This document shows positions 47,277 through 58,983 of a DNA stretch of 64,000 nucleotides, piece by piece; the stretch's first letter is position 1; every line of letters begins with the position of its first letter. The position numbers and the translations under genes are program-made. The stretch covers positions 21,172,632 to 21,236,631 of the forward strand of contig NC_041021.1 of assembly GCF_004193775.1 (NCBI RefSeq), read 5' to 3'. This DNA is from Glycine soja (taxonomy: Eukaryota > Streptophyta > Magnoliopsida > Fabales > Fabaceae). A model generated the notes under the pieces. It saw nothing but the letters and a program-made list of their open reading frames with translations. It was not told the origin of the DNA and did no database searches.

Positions 47277-48426
47277 TGATGTGCCATCATTTTCTTCTAT
47301 TTTCTAAACCCTTTTTGCACCATTTTAATTACTGATTGGTCTTAATTGTCAATTAATCAGGCAGTTTTATTATTTGGGCTCATTTAGCTAATTTGATGTT
47401 TTTAATCTAATTTCAGGAATTAATGAAACATTGTGCTTAATCCGGATTTTGGTTATGGACTTGAAGAGGGCAAATTAAGCAGCGCTTACCTTAGTTAATT
47501 TCTAATTAGGAAATTTCGCAATTTTATTTTATGTTGTTCAGTGTTTATTTCGTTTTGGGCCAGAGTATTGTAATAGGGCCCAGTGACTTTGAGTGACTCT
47601 TTTTAAATAGCAGCCTTGGGATTCGTGCAAGGTATTCTGTTATGCTATTCATTATTCAGAGCTTTTGTTTTAGGGTTTTCGTTTTTCTGCTTAATGATAC
47701 TGTTCACGTAATGCAATTTTACGTTTTCTGTTCCTAATTACAATTTCGTTCTTGCTTCTTCTTCTACTCTCATTTACGTTCCTGTTTCATCTACGTTTCT
47801 ATTCATTTACGTTTTTGTTCATTTACATTTCTGCTTCATGTTTCATTTGCGTTTTCTATTTGAATCCATGGAAGGCTAGATTTTCTGGTGTTGTTTCCTT
47901 TTGAGGACGAAGCCCAACTATCTTTGAGGTTTCGCTTGAAATGTGGTTCCCTGGCAGTTTTCCCTTCACCAGTTATCCCAAATTCGTGAATATTAATCAG
48001 TGCACGCTTCGTGTTCGATTAATTGCCTCTGAGCCTAACTTGCGTTCATGCTTAATGGACGAAGGGCTAACTGGTGTATGTGGTGCCTAATCACGTATTG
48101 ACAACCCTAAGTTGATTTTCGCTTAGTAAATTGAAATAGGGTTGGATTAAGTGGTTGACTGTTAGGGACGAATTCTCCATAACCCAGGATAAAAGAATGG
48201 CTTCTGAATCAAAGGAAACAACCCGTTTTTAATATTAGTAATTTCGTATTCCAGTTTACTTGTTCTGCTCTTTAATCACAAAACAAACAAACCCCCCGCA
48301 ATCGTTACTGTTACTGCAAGTATATTATGAACATTTGGTTTGTCACTGCTCGTTGGGAAACGACCTAGGATCACTTCCTAGTTACTGCATTTTCATGTTT
48401 ATTTGATTCGGGTACGGCCTCGATCA
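47277..48426 (+). repeat. Left LTR of Athila B
   Basis: Starts TGATGTGCCATCATTTTC and ends CGGCCTCGATCA. Near-identical to 56472-57622. A TTTAAATAGCAGC near 47604 is the likeliest TATA-like promoter. Confidence 0.95.
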
Positions 48427-48430
48427 AATT

Positions 48431-48448
48431 TGGCGCCGTTGCCGGGGA
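48431..48448 (+). other. Primer-binding site of Athila B (tRNA-Asp)
   Basis: TGGCGCCGTTGCCGGGGA, four bases after the LTR, is complementary to the 3' end of plant tRNA-Asp, the usual Athila primer. Confidence 0.9.
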
Positions 48449-49262
48449 GCAGTGTCCAAAGGTTCATAATAGCTAGCTAGTGTTGTGTGTTTAATCCTTT
48501 CGTGTTTTATGTTTAATTGTTAGTATTGTGTTAGTATGTGTGTTAGTGTTGTTTAGTGTCCTGGTATTTTGTTTAATGTGTGTTCTGTTTCAGTTTTTCC
48601 ATTAAGCGTTTCCCCTGTTTCAGTCTTGGGTATTTTGCTGTGAAGATTGTGCTTGCGGCAAAAACAGAGTAGTAGTAGAAATCAATTAGAAACGGATTTT
48701 AGCGACCACCCATGCTGAATTATTTGAGATTTTTGTTTTAGTAGCTAGGGTTGTTATTTTTGGCTGAATTTTTTTGTGGTAACTTCTTTTAATCCATATT
48801 TTGTGAGAAAAATAGCTAGAGCCTTTAGTTTGGTCAGATTTGAAAGTTCCAAAAAACTAGCAAATTTTGTGTTTGTCAAAACTTCAAACGGCCATAACTT
48901 TTGCTCGGGTTATCAGAATCGCAATTATTATATATGCATTTGGGGTAGAAAAAAATTTCCTACGCCTTGGCAGCCTGCCATAGGCTGGCTGAGGTCTCCA
49001 TCGTCCAAAAAAAGCGATTCTGTCAAAAGTTTTTTATTTTTCAAGTTTTATTCACTTATTTTTCTTAACTTACCATTTTTAGCTTTCATAGTTAGACTTT
49101 GAATTTTTGTCTGAAATTTTTTGTGCTATCTTCTCATCATTTTATAAGGTTGCTCACAAAATTTCAAGTCATTTGGATATCATTTGAGGGTAGCTGTAGT
49201 TCAAACCTACACCTTTATTTACATGATAAGGCAACTAGTTGTGTGCATGCTGAATGTAGTGT
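48449..49262 (+). other. Untranslated leader of Athila B
   Basis: About 810 bases, partly conserved with 209-872. Relative to element A it carries extra sequence near 48958-49020 (GCCTTGGCAGCCTGCCATAG..) that can fold on itself. A packaging role is plausible for this position but is inference. Confidence 0.6.
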
Positions 49263-52200
49263 ATGACTAGAGGTAATCCATCTGACATACAACCCTTTGA
49301 TCCTAAGATAGATAGGACATTTCATAGATTAGTTAGGCATCATTTTATACCTTTTGATCATTCTGAGCATTCCATTACTGGTGAATCTGTGCATTCTGTT
49401 ATTGGTGATTTTGAACATCCTGATCTTGAGCATTATAATTTTGAGCATTCTGATTCTGAGCATTCTGATTTTGCACATTCTGAGAACATGGCACAACCTC
49501 TACCCCGTGAGAGGACTCTAAGGGAAATGGCTGCACCTGATTTCACCTACAAAAGCTTGTGCATCCAATACCCTGATGAGGATGTCCCATATGTTCTTAA
49601 AACTGGACTGATTCATTTGCTTCCAAAGTTTCATGGCCTTGCAGGTGAAGACCCGCACAAACATTTGAAAGAATTTCACATTGTCTACTCAACCATGAAA
49701 CCCCCAGATGTCCAAGAGGATCACATATTTCTGAAGGCTTTTCCTCATTCATTAGAGGGAGTGGCAAAGGACTGGCTGTATTACCTTGCTCCAAGGTCCA
49801 TCACGAGCTGGGATGACCTTAAGAGAGTATTCTTAGAAAAAATTTTCCCTGCTTCCAGGACCACAGCCATCAGGAAGGATATCTCAGGTATTAGACAACT
49901 CAGTGGAGAGAGCCTGTATGAGTACTGGGAGAGATTTAAGAAACTATGTGCCAGTTGCCCCCACCATCAGATTTCAGAACAGCTTCTTCTCCAATATTTT
50001 TATGAAGGACTCAATAATATGGAGAGAAGTATGATAGATGCTGCCAGTGGTGGAGCCCTTGGAGACATGACTCCTGCTGAAGCCAGAAATTTAATTGAGA
50101 AGATGGCTTCCAACTCCCAGCAGTTTAGCGCCAGAAATGATGCCATAGTCATTAGAGGAGTGCATGAGGTAGCTACAAACCCATCTGCATCATCTGAAAC
50201 TAAGAAGCTTGAAGGCAAACTGGATGCATTGGTTAACTTGGTAACCCAGCTGGCCTTGAATCAGAAATCTGTACCTGTTGCAAGGGTTTGTGGTTTGTGC
50301 TCCTCTGCTGACCACCATACAGACCTTTGCCCATCCATGCAGCAACCTGGAGCAATTGAGCAGCCTGAAGCTTATGCTGCAAATATTTACAATAGACCTC
50401 AACCTCAGCAGCAAAATCAACCACAGCAGAACAATTATGACCTCTCCAGCAACAGATACAACCCTGGATGGAGGAATCACCCTAACCTCAGATGGTCCAG
50501 CCCTCAGCAACAACAACAGCAGCCTGCTCCTTCCTTCCAAAATGCTGCTGGCCCAAGCAGACCATACATTCCTCCACCAATCCAACAACAGCAACAACCC
50601 CAGAAACAACCAACAGTTGAGGCCCCTCCACAACCTTCCCTCGAAGAACTTGTGAGGCAAATGACTATGCAGAACATGCAGTTTCAGCAAGAGACCAGAG
50701 CCTCCATTCAGAGCTTAACCAATCAGATGGGACAATTGGCTACCCAATTGAATCAACAACAGTCCCAGAATTCTGACAAGCTGCCTTCTCAAGCTGTCCA
50801 AAATCCCAAAAATGTTAGTGCCATTTCATTGAGGTCGGGAAAGCAATGTCAAGGACCTCAACCCGTAGCATCGTCCTCATCTGCAAATGAACCTGCCAAA
50901 CTTCACTCTATTCCAGAAAAAGGTGATGACAAAAATTTACCTAACAATTTCTGTGCAGGTGAATCTTCTTCCACAGGTAATTCTGAATTGCAGAAGCAGC
51001 ACATTCCCCCTCTTCCATTCCCTCCAAGAGTAGTTTCCAACAAAAAAATGGAAGAGGCAGAGAAAGAGATCTTGGAAACGTTTAGAAAAGTAGAGGTAAA
51101 CATACCTCTGTTGGATGCGATAAAGCAAATTCCAAGATATGCCAAATTCTTGAAGGAGCTGTGCACTAATAAGCGGAAGCTTAAAGGAAGTGAACGGATT
51201 AGCATGGGCAGAAATGTCTCCGCATTGATTGGTAAATCTGTTCCTCAAATTCCTGAAAAATGCAAAGATCCAGGTACATTCAGCATACCTTGTATCATAG
51301 GGAATAGTAAGTTTGACAATGCCATGCTAGATTTAGGAGCTTCTGTTAGTGTTATGCCTCTGTCTATTTTTAATTCTCTATCTCTAGGCCCCTTGCAGTC
51401 AACTGATGTGGTAATTCATTTAGCTAATATAAGTGTTGCCTACCCTGTTGGTTTCATAGAAGATGTCTTAGTTAGAGTTGGTGAACTGATTTTCCCTGTT
51501 GATTTTTATATTTTGAATATGGAAGATGGATTTTCTCAAGGATCAGTTCCCATCATTCTAGGCAGATCCTTTATGAAAACTGCTAGAACTAAGATAGATG
51601 TTTATGCAGGCACACCGTCTATGGAATTTGGTGACATAACTGTTCATTTTAATATTCTGGATGCTATGAAATACCCATCTGAAGATCTTTCTGTATTTCG
51701 TGCTGAAATAATTGACCATGTTGTTGATGAATACATGACTGATCTTTATTCTAATATGCATGCCTCTCACTCTTCATGCATTGAGTCTGAAATTGTACTT
51801 TATCATATGTCTGAATTTGATGTTGAGAGTGAATCTGAGAGTGATATTGATTGCATGCCTGGTGCTGGTGTTTTACCTCTTGAGATTGATTTTATAGAGT
51901 CAGATAGGACTAACCATGTTTCAGGAAGTACACATACCTCTGACTTTCTTTATGAGGTAAAGGCTGAGAAACCATCCCCTTCTACCACTGTCCAGCCGAC
52001 CACACCAGAATTGAAGCCTCTGCCATCAAATTTAAAATACGCTTACTTGGATGATAGCAAGAGTTTTCCAGTGATTATATCTGCCTCCCTTGCTGATGAG
52101 CAAGAGGAGAAGTTGTTGTCAGTTCTCAAGAAGCATAAGAAGGCTATAGGCTGGACCCTGGCGGACATTCCTGGTATTAGCCCATCCACATGTATGCATC

Positions 52201-54935
52201 GAATAAATTTAGAGGATGGAGCTAAACCAGTAAGACAGCCACAGAGAAGACTCAACCCGGTGATTCTTGATGTAGTGAAGAAGGAGATAACCAAGCTTTT
52301 GCAAGCTGGAATCATTTATCCTATCTCTGACAGCCAATGGGTGAGTCCCGTCCAGGTAGTCCCGAAGAAGACCGGCCTCACAGTGATAAAAAACGAGAAG
52401 GAGGAGCTAATTCCTACTCGGGTGCAGAACAGTTGGAGAGTCTGCATTGATTATAGGAGGCTGAACCAGGTTATCAAAAAGGACCATTTTCCCCTGCCAT
52501 TCATTGACCAGATGCTTGAACGCCTGGCAGGTAAATCCCACTACTGTTTCCTTGATGGTTTTTCTGGTTATATGCAAATTACTATTGCTCCTGAGGATCA
52601 GGAAAAGACCACATTCACCTGCCCCTTCGGCACTTTTGCCTATAGGAGGATGCCTTTCGGCCTGTGCAATGCCCCTGGTACCTTCCAGCGGTGCATGATT
52701 AGTATTTTCAGTGATTTTTTAGAAAATTGCATAGAGGTGTTCATGGATGATTTCACTGTATATGGATCCTCTTTTGATGGTTGTTTGAATAGTTTGGAAA
52801 AAGTTTTGAATAGATGCATTGAAACTAACCTTGTTCTAAATTTTGAAAAATGTCATTTTATGGTTGAGCAAGGTATAGTTTTAGGCCACATTATTTCCAA
52901 TAAGGGTATTGAAGTAGATCCTGCAAAAATTTCTGTTATTTCACAATTGCCTTACCCCTCTTGTGTGCGAGAGGTGCGATCTTTTATTGGTCATGCAGGA
53001 TTCTACAGGCGCTTTATAAGGGATTTTAGCAAAGTAGCCCTTCCATTGTCCAACTTGTTGCAAAAGGAGGTGGAGTTTGACTTTAATGACAGATGCAAAG
53101 AGGCTTTTGATTGCCTCAAAAGAGCGCTGACTACCACCCCCATCATCCAGGCACCTGACTGGACAGCCCCTTTTGAGCTTATGTGTGATGCATCAAATTA
53201 TGCATTGGGGGCTGTCCTTGCTCAGAAAATTGATAAATTGCCCATGGTGATATATTATGCTTCTAGGACTTTAGATGCTGCCCAAGCAAATTATACTACT
53301 ACTGAGAAAGAGCTTCTAGCCATAGTTTTTGCTCTTGAAAAATTTTGATCTTATTTGCTTGGTACTCGCATTATTGTTTATACTGACCATGCAGCTCTAA
53401 AGTACTTGTTGAAGAAGGCTGATTCTAAGCCTAGGTTGATCCGATGGATGCTCTGGCTCCAAGAGTTTGACTTGGAGATCCGTGATAGGAGCGGAGCACA
53501 AAATCTAGTTGTTGATCATTTGAGTCGGATCGAACGTGTCTCTGATGCAGATTCACCTATTCGGGATGATTTCCCGGATGATCATTTGTATATATTGTAT
53601 AGTATTTCTGACTCTCTTTCTACTCCCTGGTTTGCTAACATTGTCAATTATTTAGTTGCCTCTGTTTTTCCTCCCTTAGCATCTAAGGCCCAAAAAGATA
53701 AAATTAAAAGTGATGCTAAACATTTTATTTGGGATGACCCCTACTTGTGGAAATTGTGCAGTGATCAGGTTATTAGACGGTGCATTCCAGATCATGAGAC
53801 TGACTCAGTCCTGCAATTCTGTCATTCTTCCGCACCGGGAGGTCATCTGGGTGTTCAAAGGACAGCTCGCAAAGTGCTTGATTGTGGTTTTTATTGGCCC
53901 ACCATCTTTAAAGATGCGTGGAAGATCTGCAGCACTTGTGAGCAGTGTCAGAGAGCAGGAAATACACTTACATGGCGACAACAAAGGCCTCAGCAACCTA
54001 TGCTATTCTGTGAGGTGTTTGATGTCTGGGGTATAGATTTCATGGGTCCTTTTCCTGTCTCTTTTGGTTATGTTTACATTCTCCTTGCAGTTGACTATGT
54101 TTCAAAATGGGTGGAAGCCAAGCCCACTAGAACTAATGATGCTAAAGTTGTCGCAGACTTTGTCAGGTCTAATCTGTTTTGCAGGTTTGGAGTACCTAAA
54201 GCAATTGTTAGTGATCAAGGAACCCATTTTTGCAACAGGACAATGCATGCCCTGCTTAAAAAGTACGGGGTGGTACACAGGTTATCCACACCATACCACC
54301 CCCAGACTAATGGACAGGCAGAAATTTCTAACAGGGAAATCAAGAGAATTCTAGAGAAGATTGTGCAGCCAAGCAGGAAAGATTGGAGTACCAGGCTTGA
54401 TGATGCTCTCTGGGCACATCGGACTGCCTACAAAGCACCTATAGGAATGTCTCCTTATCGGGTTGTCTTTGGAAAGGCATGTCATCTTCCAGTAGAAATT
54501 GAGCACAAAGCATACTGGGCAGTGAAGACTTGCAACTTCTCTATGGATCAAGCTGGCGAGGAAAGGAAGTTGCAACTGAGTGAGTTAGATGAAATCCGCC
54601 TAGAAGCCTACGAGAATGCCAAGTTCTACAAAGAAAAGACCAAGAAGTTCAATGATAGTATGATAGTTAAAAAAGACTTCGTGGTTGGGCAAAAAGTGTT
54701 ATTGTATAATTCTAGGCTTGGACTCATGAGTGGTAAGTTGAGGTCTAAGTGGATTGGTCCTTTTGTTGTTACTAATGTTTTTCCTTATGGTACAGTTGAG
54801 ATCAAAAGCGACTCCACAAACAAGAGCTTCAAGGTCAACGGACATCGACTTAAGCCATTCCTCACGAACCCTTCTTTAGTGGACGTAGTGGTGGAAGAGA
54901 CTTCCTTACTCCACCCTACTCTTCCTCCACCATGA
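49263..54935 (+). pseudogene. Athila gag-pol polyprotein with one nonsense codon
   Basis: From ATG at 49263, 1361 codons are open to TGA at 53346-53348; the same frame then continues to 54935, about 1890 codons in all. Order: an N-terminal His/Glu/Ser-rich stretch (EHSDSEHSDFAHSEN, residues 50-75); capsid-type gag; zinc knuckle CGLCSSADHHTDLC (near residue 343); Gln-rich linker; protease LDLGAS (near 690); reverse transcriptase SWRVCIDYRRL (near 1056) and FMDD (near 1160); RNase [14 protein letters not shown] (near 1304). After the stop come an HHCC site (H..H near 53825, C..C near 53935), and integrase D, D and E motifs ([25 protein letters not shown]). The stop TGA lies where element A reads CGT (Arg); CGA to TGA is likely. 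All catalytic motifs are present, but integrase would be lost without readthrough. Confidence 0.95.
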
Positions 54936-55384
54936 CTTAGGGAGTTTTTCTTTTCCTATCTCCATCTTTGCTTTTATTACACTTGTCCGATTCTCTTTGA
55001 TGATTTAATTGTTTTTAATCTTTTAATTGTGCTACATTGAGGACAATGTGTTGTTTAAGTATGGGGGGGGAGTGTTCTTTGGTTTTGCTAGTTTTGTTGG
55101 TTTTGTTAATTTGTTAGTTGTGTTAATTTGTTAATGTTGTTAGTTTCGTCGGATTTTTAGTTTAATATTTTGGGTCAATTTTTTGTACACGTACGACTTT
55201 GCATGTTTTTCTTTGAATTATAGGATATGTTCAAGAAATGGGTAATTGTTTTGAAAATAAAAGTTCTTGACATTTTGTGACTTGAAATCCTTGATTCTTC
55301 TCTACATGTCATGATAGTTTCGAAAGCTCAATTTGAAAGTGATGATTTTACCTTTGTGAGAATTTGAGCCATCCATCATCATAA

Positions 55385-55612
55385 TCATTTGGTGTGTTTT
55401 GCCCCATTGATTGCTTGCACAATAGCCTTGGCTTGATTCTTGTTGATGCGTCCTAATTCACATGCATATTTGGAAATGATTGAGGCAATTTTGTTCTTAT
55501 AAGCTTCTAGCCAAATGGACTTACCTTGAATTAATTCCTTTGATAGCCCTTTTGAGCCTTGTTTCCCTTTCCTTGTTTTGAAGCTCACTACAAGCCTTAA
55601 GTGAAAAACCAT
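55385..55612 (-). CDS. Antisense open frame in the Athila 3' region, function unknown
   Basis: The minus strand encodes 75 residues from an ATG at 55612. Composition is basic and looks protein-like rather than AT-rich noise: KTRKGKQGSKGLSKEL, then KNKIASIISKYACEL and INKNQAKAIVQAIN, which could form helices. No signal peptide, membrane segment or known motif is visible. Antisense frames 3' of pol are described for Tat-lineage elements; whether this one is conserved in Athila cannot be judged here because element A is truncated before this point. It may be a chance frame. Confidence 0.3.
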   Translation of the reverse strand: MVFHLRLVVSFKTRKGKQGSKGLSKELIQGKSIWLEAYKNKIASIISKYACELGRINKNQAKAIVQAINGAKHTK

Positions 55613-56456
55613 GATATCACCATATCCTTAAGGAATTTTGGAGCTTTGGAATTGTTTTGGGAATAAGTATGGGGGGTTTTTGTTTCATTGGACAACTTGT
55701 TTTGTTGGCTATGCTTCATGATGTATTTTGGGCCATACTTGATGTACATTGTATATTGGTTAAATGTTGGACATGCTAAATGAAATGTTGTTTCTCAAAG
55801 GCTATAGAGTAAAAATAAAAAAAAAAATATATTCGAAAAATAAAATTTCGAAAAAAGAAAAAGAAAAGCAATAAAGTTGAGTGAATAAGATCTTAAATGG
55901 CACAAGAATGATGAAACTCTTGGTTCTAATCTTCATGTTTAATTTTTATCTTTACTTCTTTTTATTTTCTTATTTTTTTCTTAATATGCACTTATTCCCC
56001 TTTGCTCCTCTATTCCTTTGGGATTTAGCCACTTATTCCATATTTATCCATACCTTGTCCTTGGCCCCATTACAACCTTAAAAGACCTTTTGATCCTCAT
56101 GTGCTTGTGTTTGTGGGTTGATTGTCAATTTTAGAATCTTGCCAAGTCTATGTGGTGTTTGCTTTCATGGGTGCTTTGAGGGTAAATAGTAGCCTAGACA
56201 CTTGAGAGATAGAGTGTATATCTTGTGAGGCTTTATCACTTTTCATTCTTGAGCTGATTAACTATTTTGCCATGATTGGGTTGCTTGGATGATTTTCATG
56301 AATGTCTTGACTTTTTGGATCTCCTTATGTTAGATGTTACCCATTCCTTTCATTCCTTGATGTTCATTGAGAAATATATGAATGTGTTTGTTTGTCTCTC
56401 TTTGATATCCTTGGATTTTGTTCTTTGTTTCATTTTGCCCAGGAGTGCAAAAGGCT

Positions 56457-56471
56457 AAGTATGGGGGGTTT
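56457..56471 (+). other. Polypurine tract of Athila B
   Basis: AGTATGGGGGGTTT directly precedes the right LTR start TGATG at 56472. It is the expected plus-strand primer. Confidence 0.75.
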
Positions 56472-57622
56472 TGATGTGCCATCATTTTCTTCTATTTTCT
56501 AAACCTTTTTTGCACCATTTTAATTACTGATTGGTCTTAATTGTCAATTAATCAGGCAGTTTTATTATTTGGGCTCATTTAGCTAATTTGATGTTTTTAA
56601 TCTAATTTCAAGAATTAATGAAACATTGGGCTTAATCCGGATTTTGGTTATGGACTTGAAGAGGGCAAATTAAGCAGCGCTTACCTTAGTTAATTTCTAA
56701 TTAGGAAATTTCGCAATTTTATTTTATGTTGTTCAGTGTTTATTTCGTTTTGGGCCAGAGTATTGTAATAGGGCCCAATGACTTTGAGTGACTCTTTTTA
56801 AATAGCAGCCTTGGGATTCGTGCAAGGTATTCTGTTATGCTATTCATTATTCAGAGCTTTTGTTTTAGGGTTTTCGTTTTTCTGCTTAATGATACTGTTC
56901 ACGTAATGCAATTTTACGTTTTCTGTTCCTAATTACAATTTCGTTCTTGCTTCTTCTTCTACTCTCATTTACGTTCCTGTTTCATCTACGTTTCTATTCA
57001 TTTACGTTTTTGTTCATTTACGTTTCTGCTTCATGTTTCATTTGTGTTTTCTGTTTGAATCCATGGAAGGCTAGATTTTCTGGTGTTGTTTCCTTTTGAG
57101 GACGAAGCCCAACTCTCTTTGAGGTTTCGCTTGAAATGTGGTTCCCTGGCAGTTTTCCCTTCACCAGTTATCCCAAATTCATGAATATTAATCAGTGCAC
57201 GCTTCGTGTTCGATTAATTGCCTCTGAGCCTAACTTGCGTTCATGCTTAATGGACGAAGGGCTAACTGGTGTATGTGGTGCCTAATCACGTATTGACAAC
57301 CCTAAGTTGATTTTCGCTTAGTAAATTGAAATAGGGTTGGATTAAGTGGTTGACTGTTAGGGACGAATTCTCCATAACCCAGGATAAGAGAATGGCTTCT
57401 GAATCAAAGGAAACAACCCGTTTTTAATATTAGTAATTTCGTATTCCAGTTTACTTGTTCTGCTCTTTAATCACAAAACAAACAACCCCCCCCCCAATCG
57501 TTACTGTTACTGCAAGTATATTATGAACATTTGGTTTGTCACTACTCGTTGGGAAACGACCTAGGATCACTTCCTAGTTACTGCATTTTCATGTTTATTT
57601 GATTCGGGTACGGCCTCGATCA
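56472..57622 (+). repeat. Right LTR of Athila B
   Basis: Same ends as the left LTR. Differences seen include GTGCTT/GGGCTT, CAGTGAC/CAATGAC, TACATTT/TACGTTT, TTGCGTT/TTGTGTT, TTCGTGAA/TTCATGAA, AAAAGAA/AAGAGAA and the C-run near 57487. Confidence 0.95.
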
Positions 57623-58717
57623 CCTGGGCCCCCAAAAGACTTAGGGGTGAAGTAACCAGCTCGCCTGGGTGAGCAAGGTTACTTTAGGTTGAAGCAACAA
57701 CTCGCCTGGGCAAGCTGCCATGATCCCTAATGCCATCTTTTGCTATAAATAGGCATGAGGGAGGCTGAGTAAAGGGTTCCAAGGTCCAACATTGAGAGAA
57801 ATCAGAGAGAAGAAGAAGAAAGAAGAGAAAAAACGAGGCTGAGGCACTACCAAATTGCTACCGTAATCGACTTCTACATCGTTCTTCGTTCGTCATCCGA
57901 TTAGTTTTTGTTTTAAGGATTTGAATGCAATCTATGCACCCTTAGAGGTCTTCTTTCTTGTTTTGTGCATCTTCATCTCCTTCATCTATCATCAGTAATC
58001 TCATTTTTCTTCTTGTAAAGCGAGTTTAACTGGTCATTAGTGCCGCAAGTTATCTTAAAAAAAGGATTGATGATTAATAAGCAAAACCAAAATAAAACCA
58101 ACTCATAAACTTCTTCATTTCATCAAATATCGCTTGAGATCATTTCAAGGTCCAATGCCATAACGATTCTCTTTACTTTTCATCAAACATCACTTGAGGT
58201 CGTTTCAAGGTCCAACGCCTTAACGATTCTCTCCGCTTTTCAAATTTTTAAAACATCGTTTCAAGGTCCAACGCCTTAAACAACTTTTGTTAGTAATTAA
58301 AATCGATCTTTCAAAAAACATAAAATCAATGTAACACACAAACTTTCGGACTTAAAGAACTGCGTAAGTCTGAATTCCTCATCGCACCTGAGGATACGTA
58401 GGAGCAAGGGCAACACCCTTGTCTACCCCTAAAAAATAAAAAATATAAAAAGGGAAAATACACAATTTTGAAGTCATATTTTGTACACTCGATTAAAGGC
58501 TGTCATCCCTTGTGACGAGTGTGTGGGGTGCTAATACCTTTCCTATGCGTAAACAACTCCCGAACCCTTATTTTCAAAATGCGCAGACCTTTGTCTTTTT
58601 GGTTTTTCTAGCATTTTTCTCGAATAAACGTTGGTGGTGACTCCCACGCATTTTCTTCATGGGAAGACGCACTTTTTTATTTCGCCTCGCCCTCCCGCCG
58701 AAGGGTAGGTTGTGACA

Positions 58718-58983
58718 CACACAAAGAATTTATACGGGTTCGTCTCAACCACAAGACTATGTCCAGTTCTTATAGCCACCAAGTTTCAAATAACTTATCA
58801 AAGTTACAAGTATTGTTCACTGCCACTTTTGACTCTTACACTTGCAAACTCTACCCCAAGCTTGACTTAAAACCAATATCCTTTGTTTTATCAAGCCACT
58901 TCTCGCTCTAAACAAATCAACTAGATGTGTTGGAAGATTGTCCACTGGCTAAAGTATGACCATCTAACAGACAAATAACTTAG
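58718..58983 (-). repeat. Copia LTR, piece 2
   Basis: Continuation of the minus-strand copia LTR after the solo LTR; contains AGAATTTATACGGGTTCGTC, which resembles the scrap at 13340-13370. Confidence 0.55.

Larger units (their letters stand above)
54936..56471 (+). other. 3' untranslated region of Athila B
   Basis: About 1.5 kb separate pol from the right LTR, with no sense frame of note and no env-like gene. AAGTATGGGGGG-type tracts occur near 55057, 55667 and 56457; only the last abuts the LTR. A minus-strand frame lies at 55385-55612. Confidence 0.8.
47277..57622 (+). mobile_element. Athila-type Ty3/gypsy element B, nearly intact (10,346 bp)
   Basis: Both LTRs, primer site, leader, gag-pol, 3' untranslated region and polypurine tract are present in the right order. 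The target duplication CCTGG is perfect (47272-47276 and 57623-57627). It sits inside a Tat/Ogre-type solo LTR, so it inserted later. LTRs differ at roughly 11 positions plus a C-run length change by eye. The gag-pol frame has a single nonsense codon. No env-like frame follows pol, unlike some Athila members. Confidence 0.95.
47089..58717 (+). mobile_element. Second Tat/Ogre-type solo LTR, split by Athila B
   Basis: The left piece 47089-47276 starts TGTCATACCCTAATTTCGTC; the right piece 57628-58717 ends GGGTAGGTTGTGACA. Together about 1.28 kb, related to 3453-5707 at both ends. It carries a TATAAATA near 57743, three TCCAACG-type hairpin units (58133-58290) and the TGAGGATACGTAGGAGC block. 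Flanks CACAT (47084-47088) and CACAC (58718-58722) form a likely target duplication with one mismatch. The element body between them belongs to Athila B. Confidence 0.75.

Noticed and set aside
50190..50690. 166-codon minus-strand frame
   Set aside because: It is the shadow of the Gln-rich linker of the Athila gag frame; Leu/Val-rich translation is the expected artefact.
54936..56471. Env-like gene in Athila B
   Set aside because: No sense frame of adequate length, signal peptide or membrane segment is visible.
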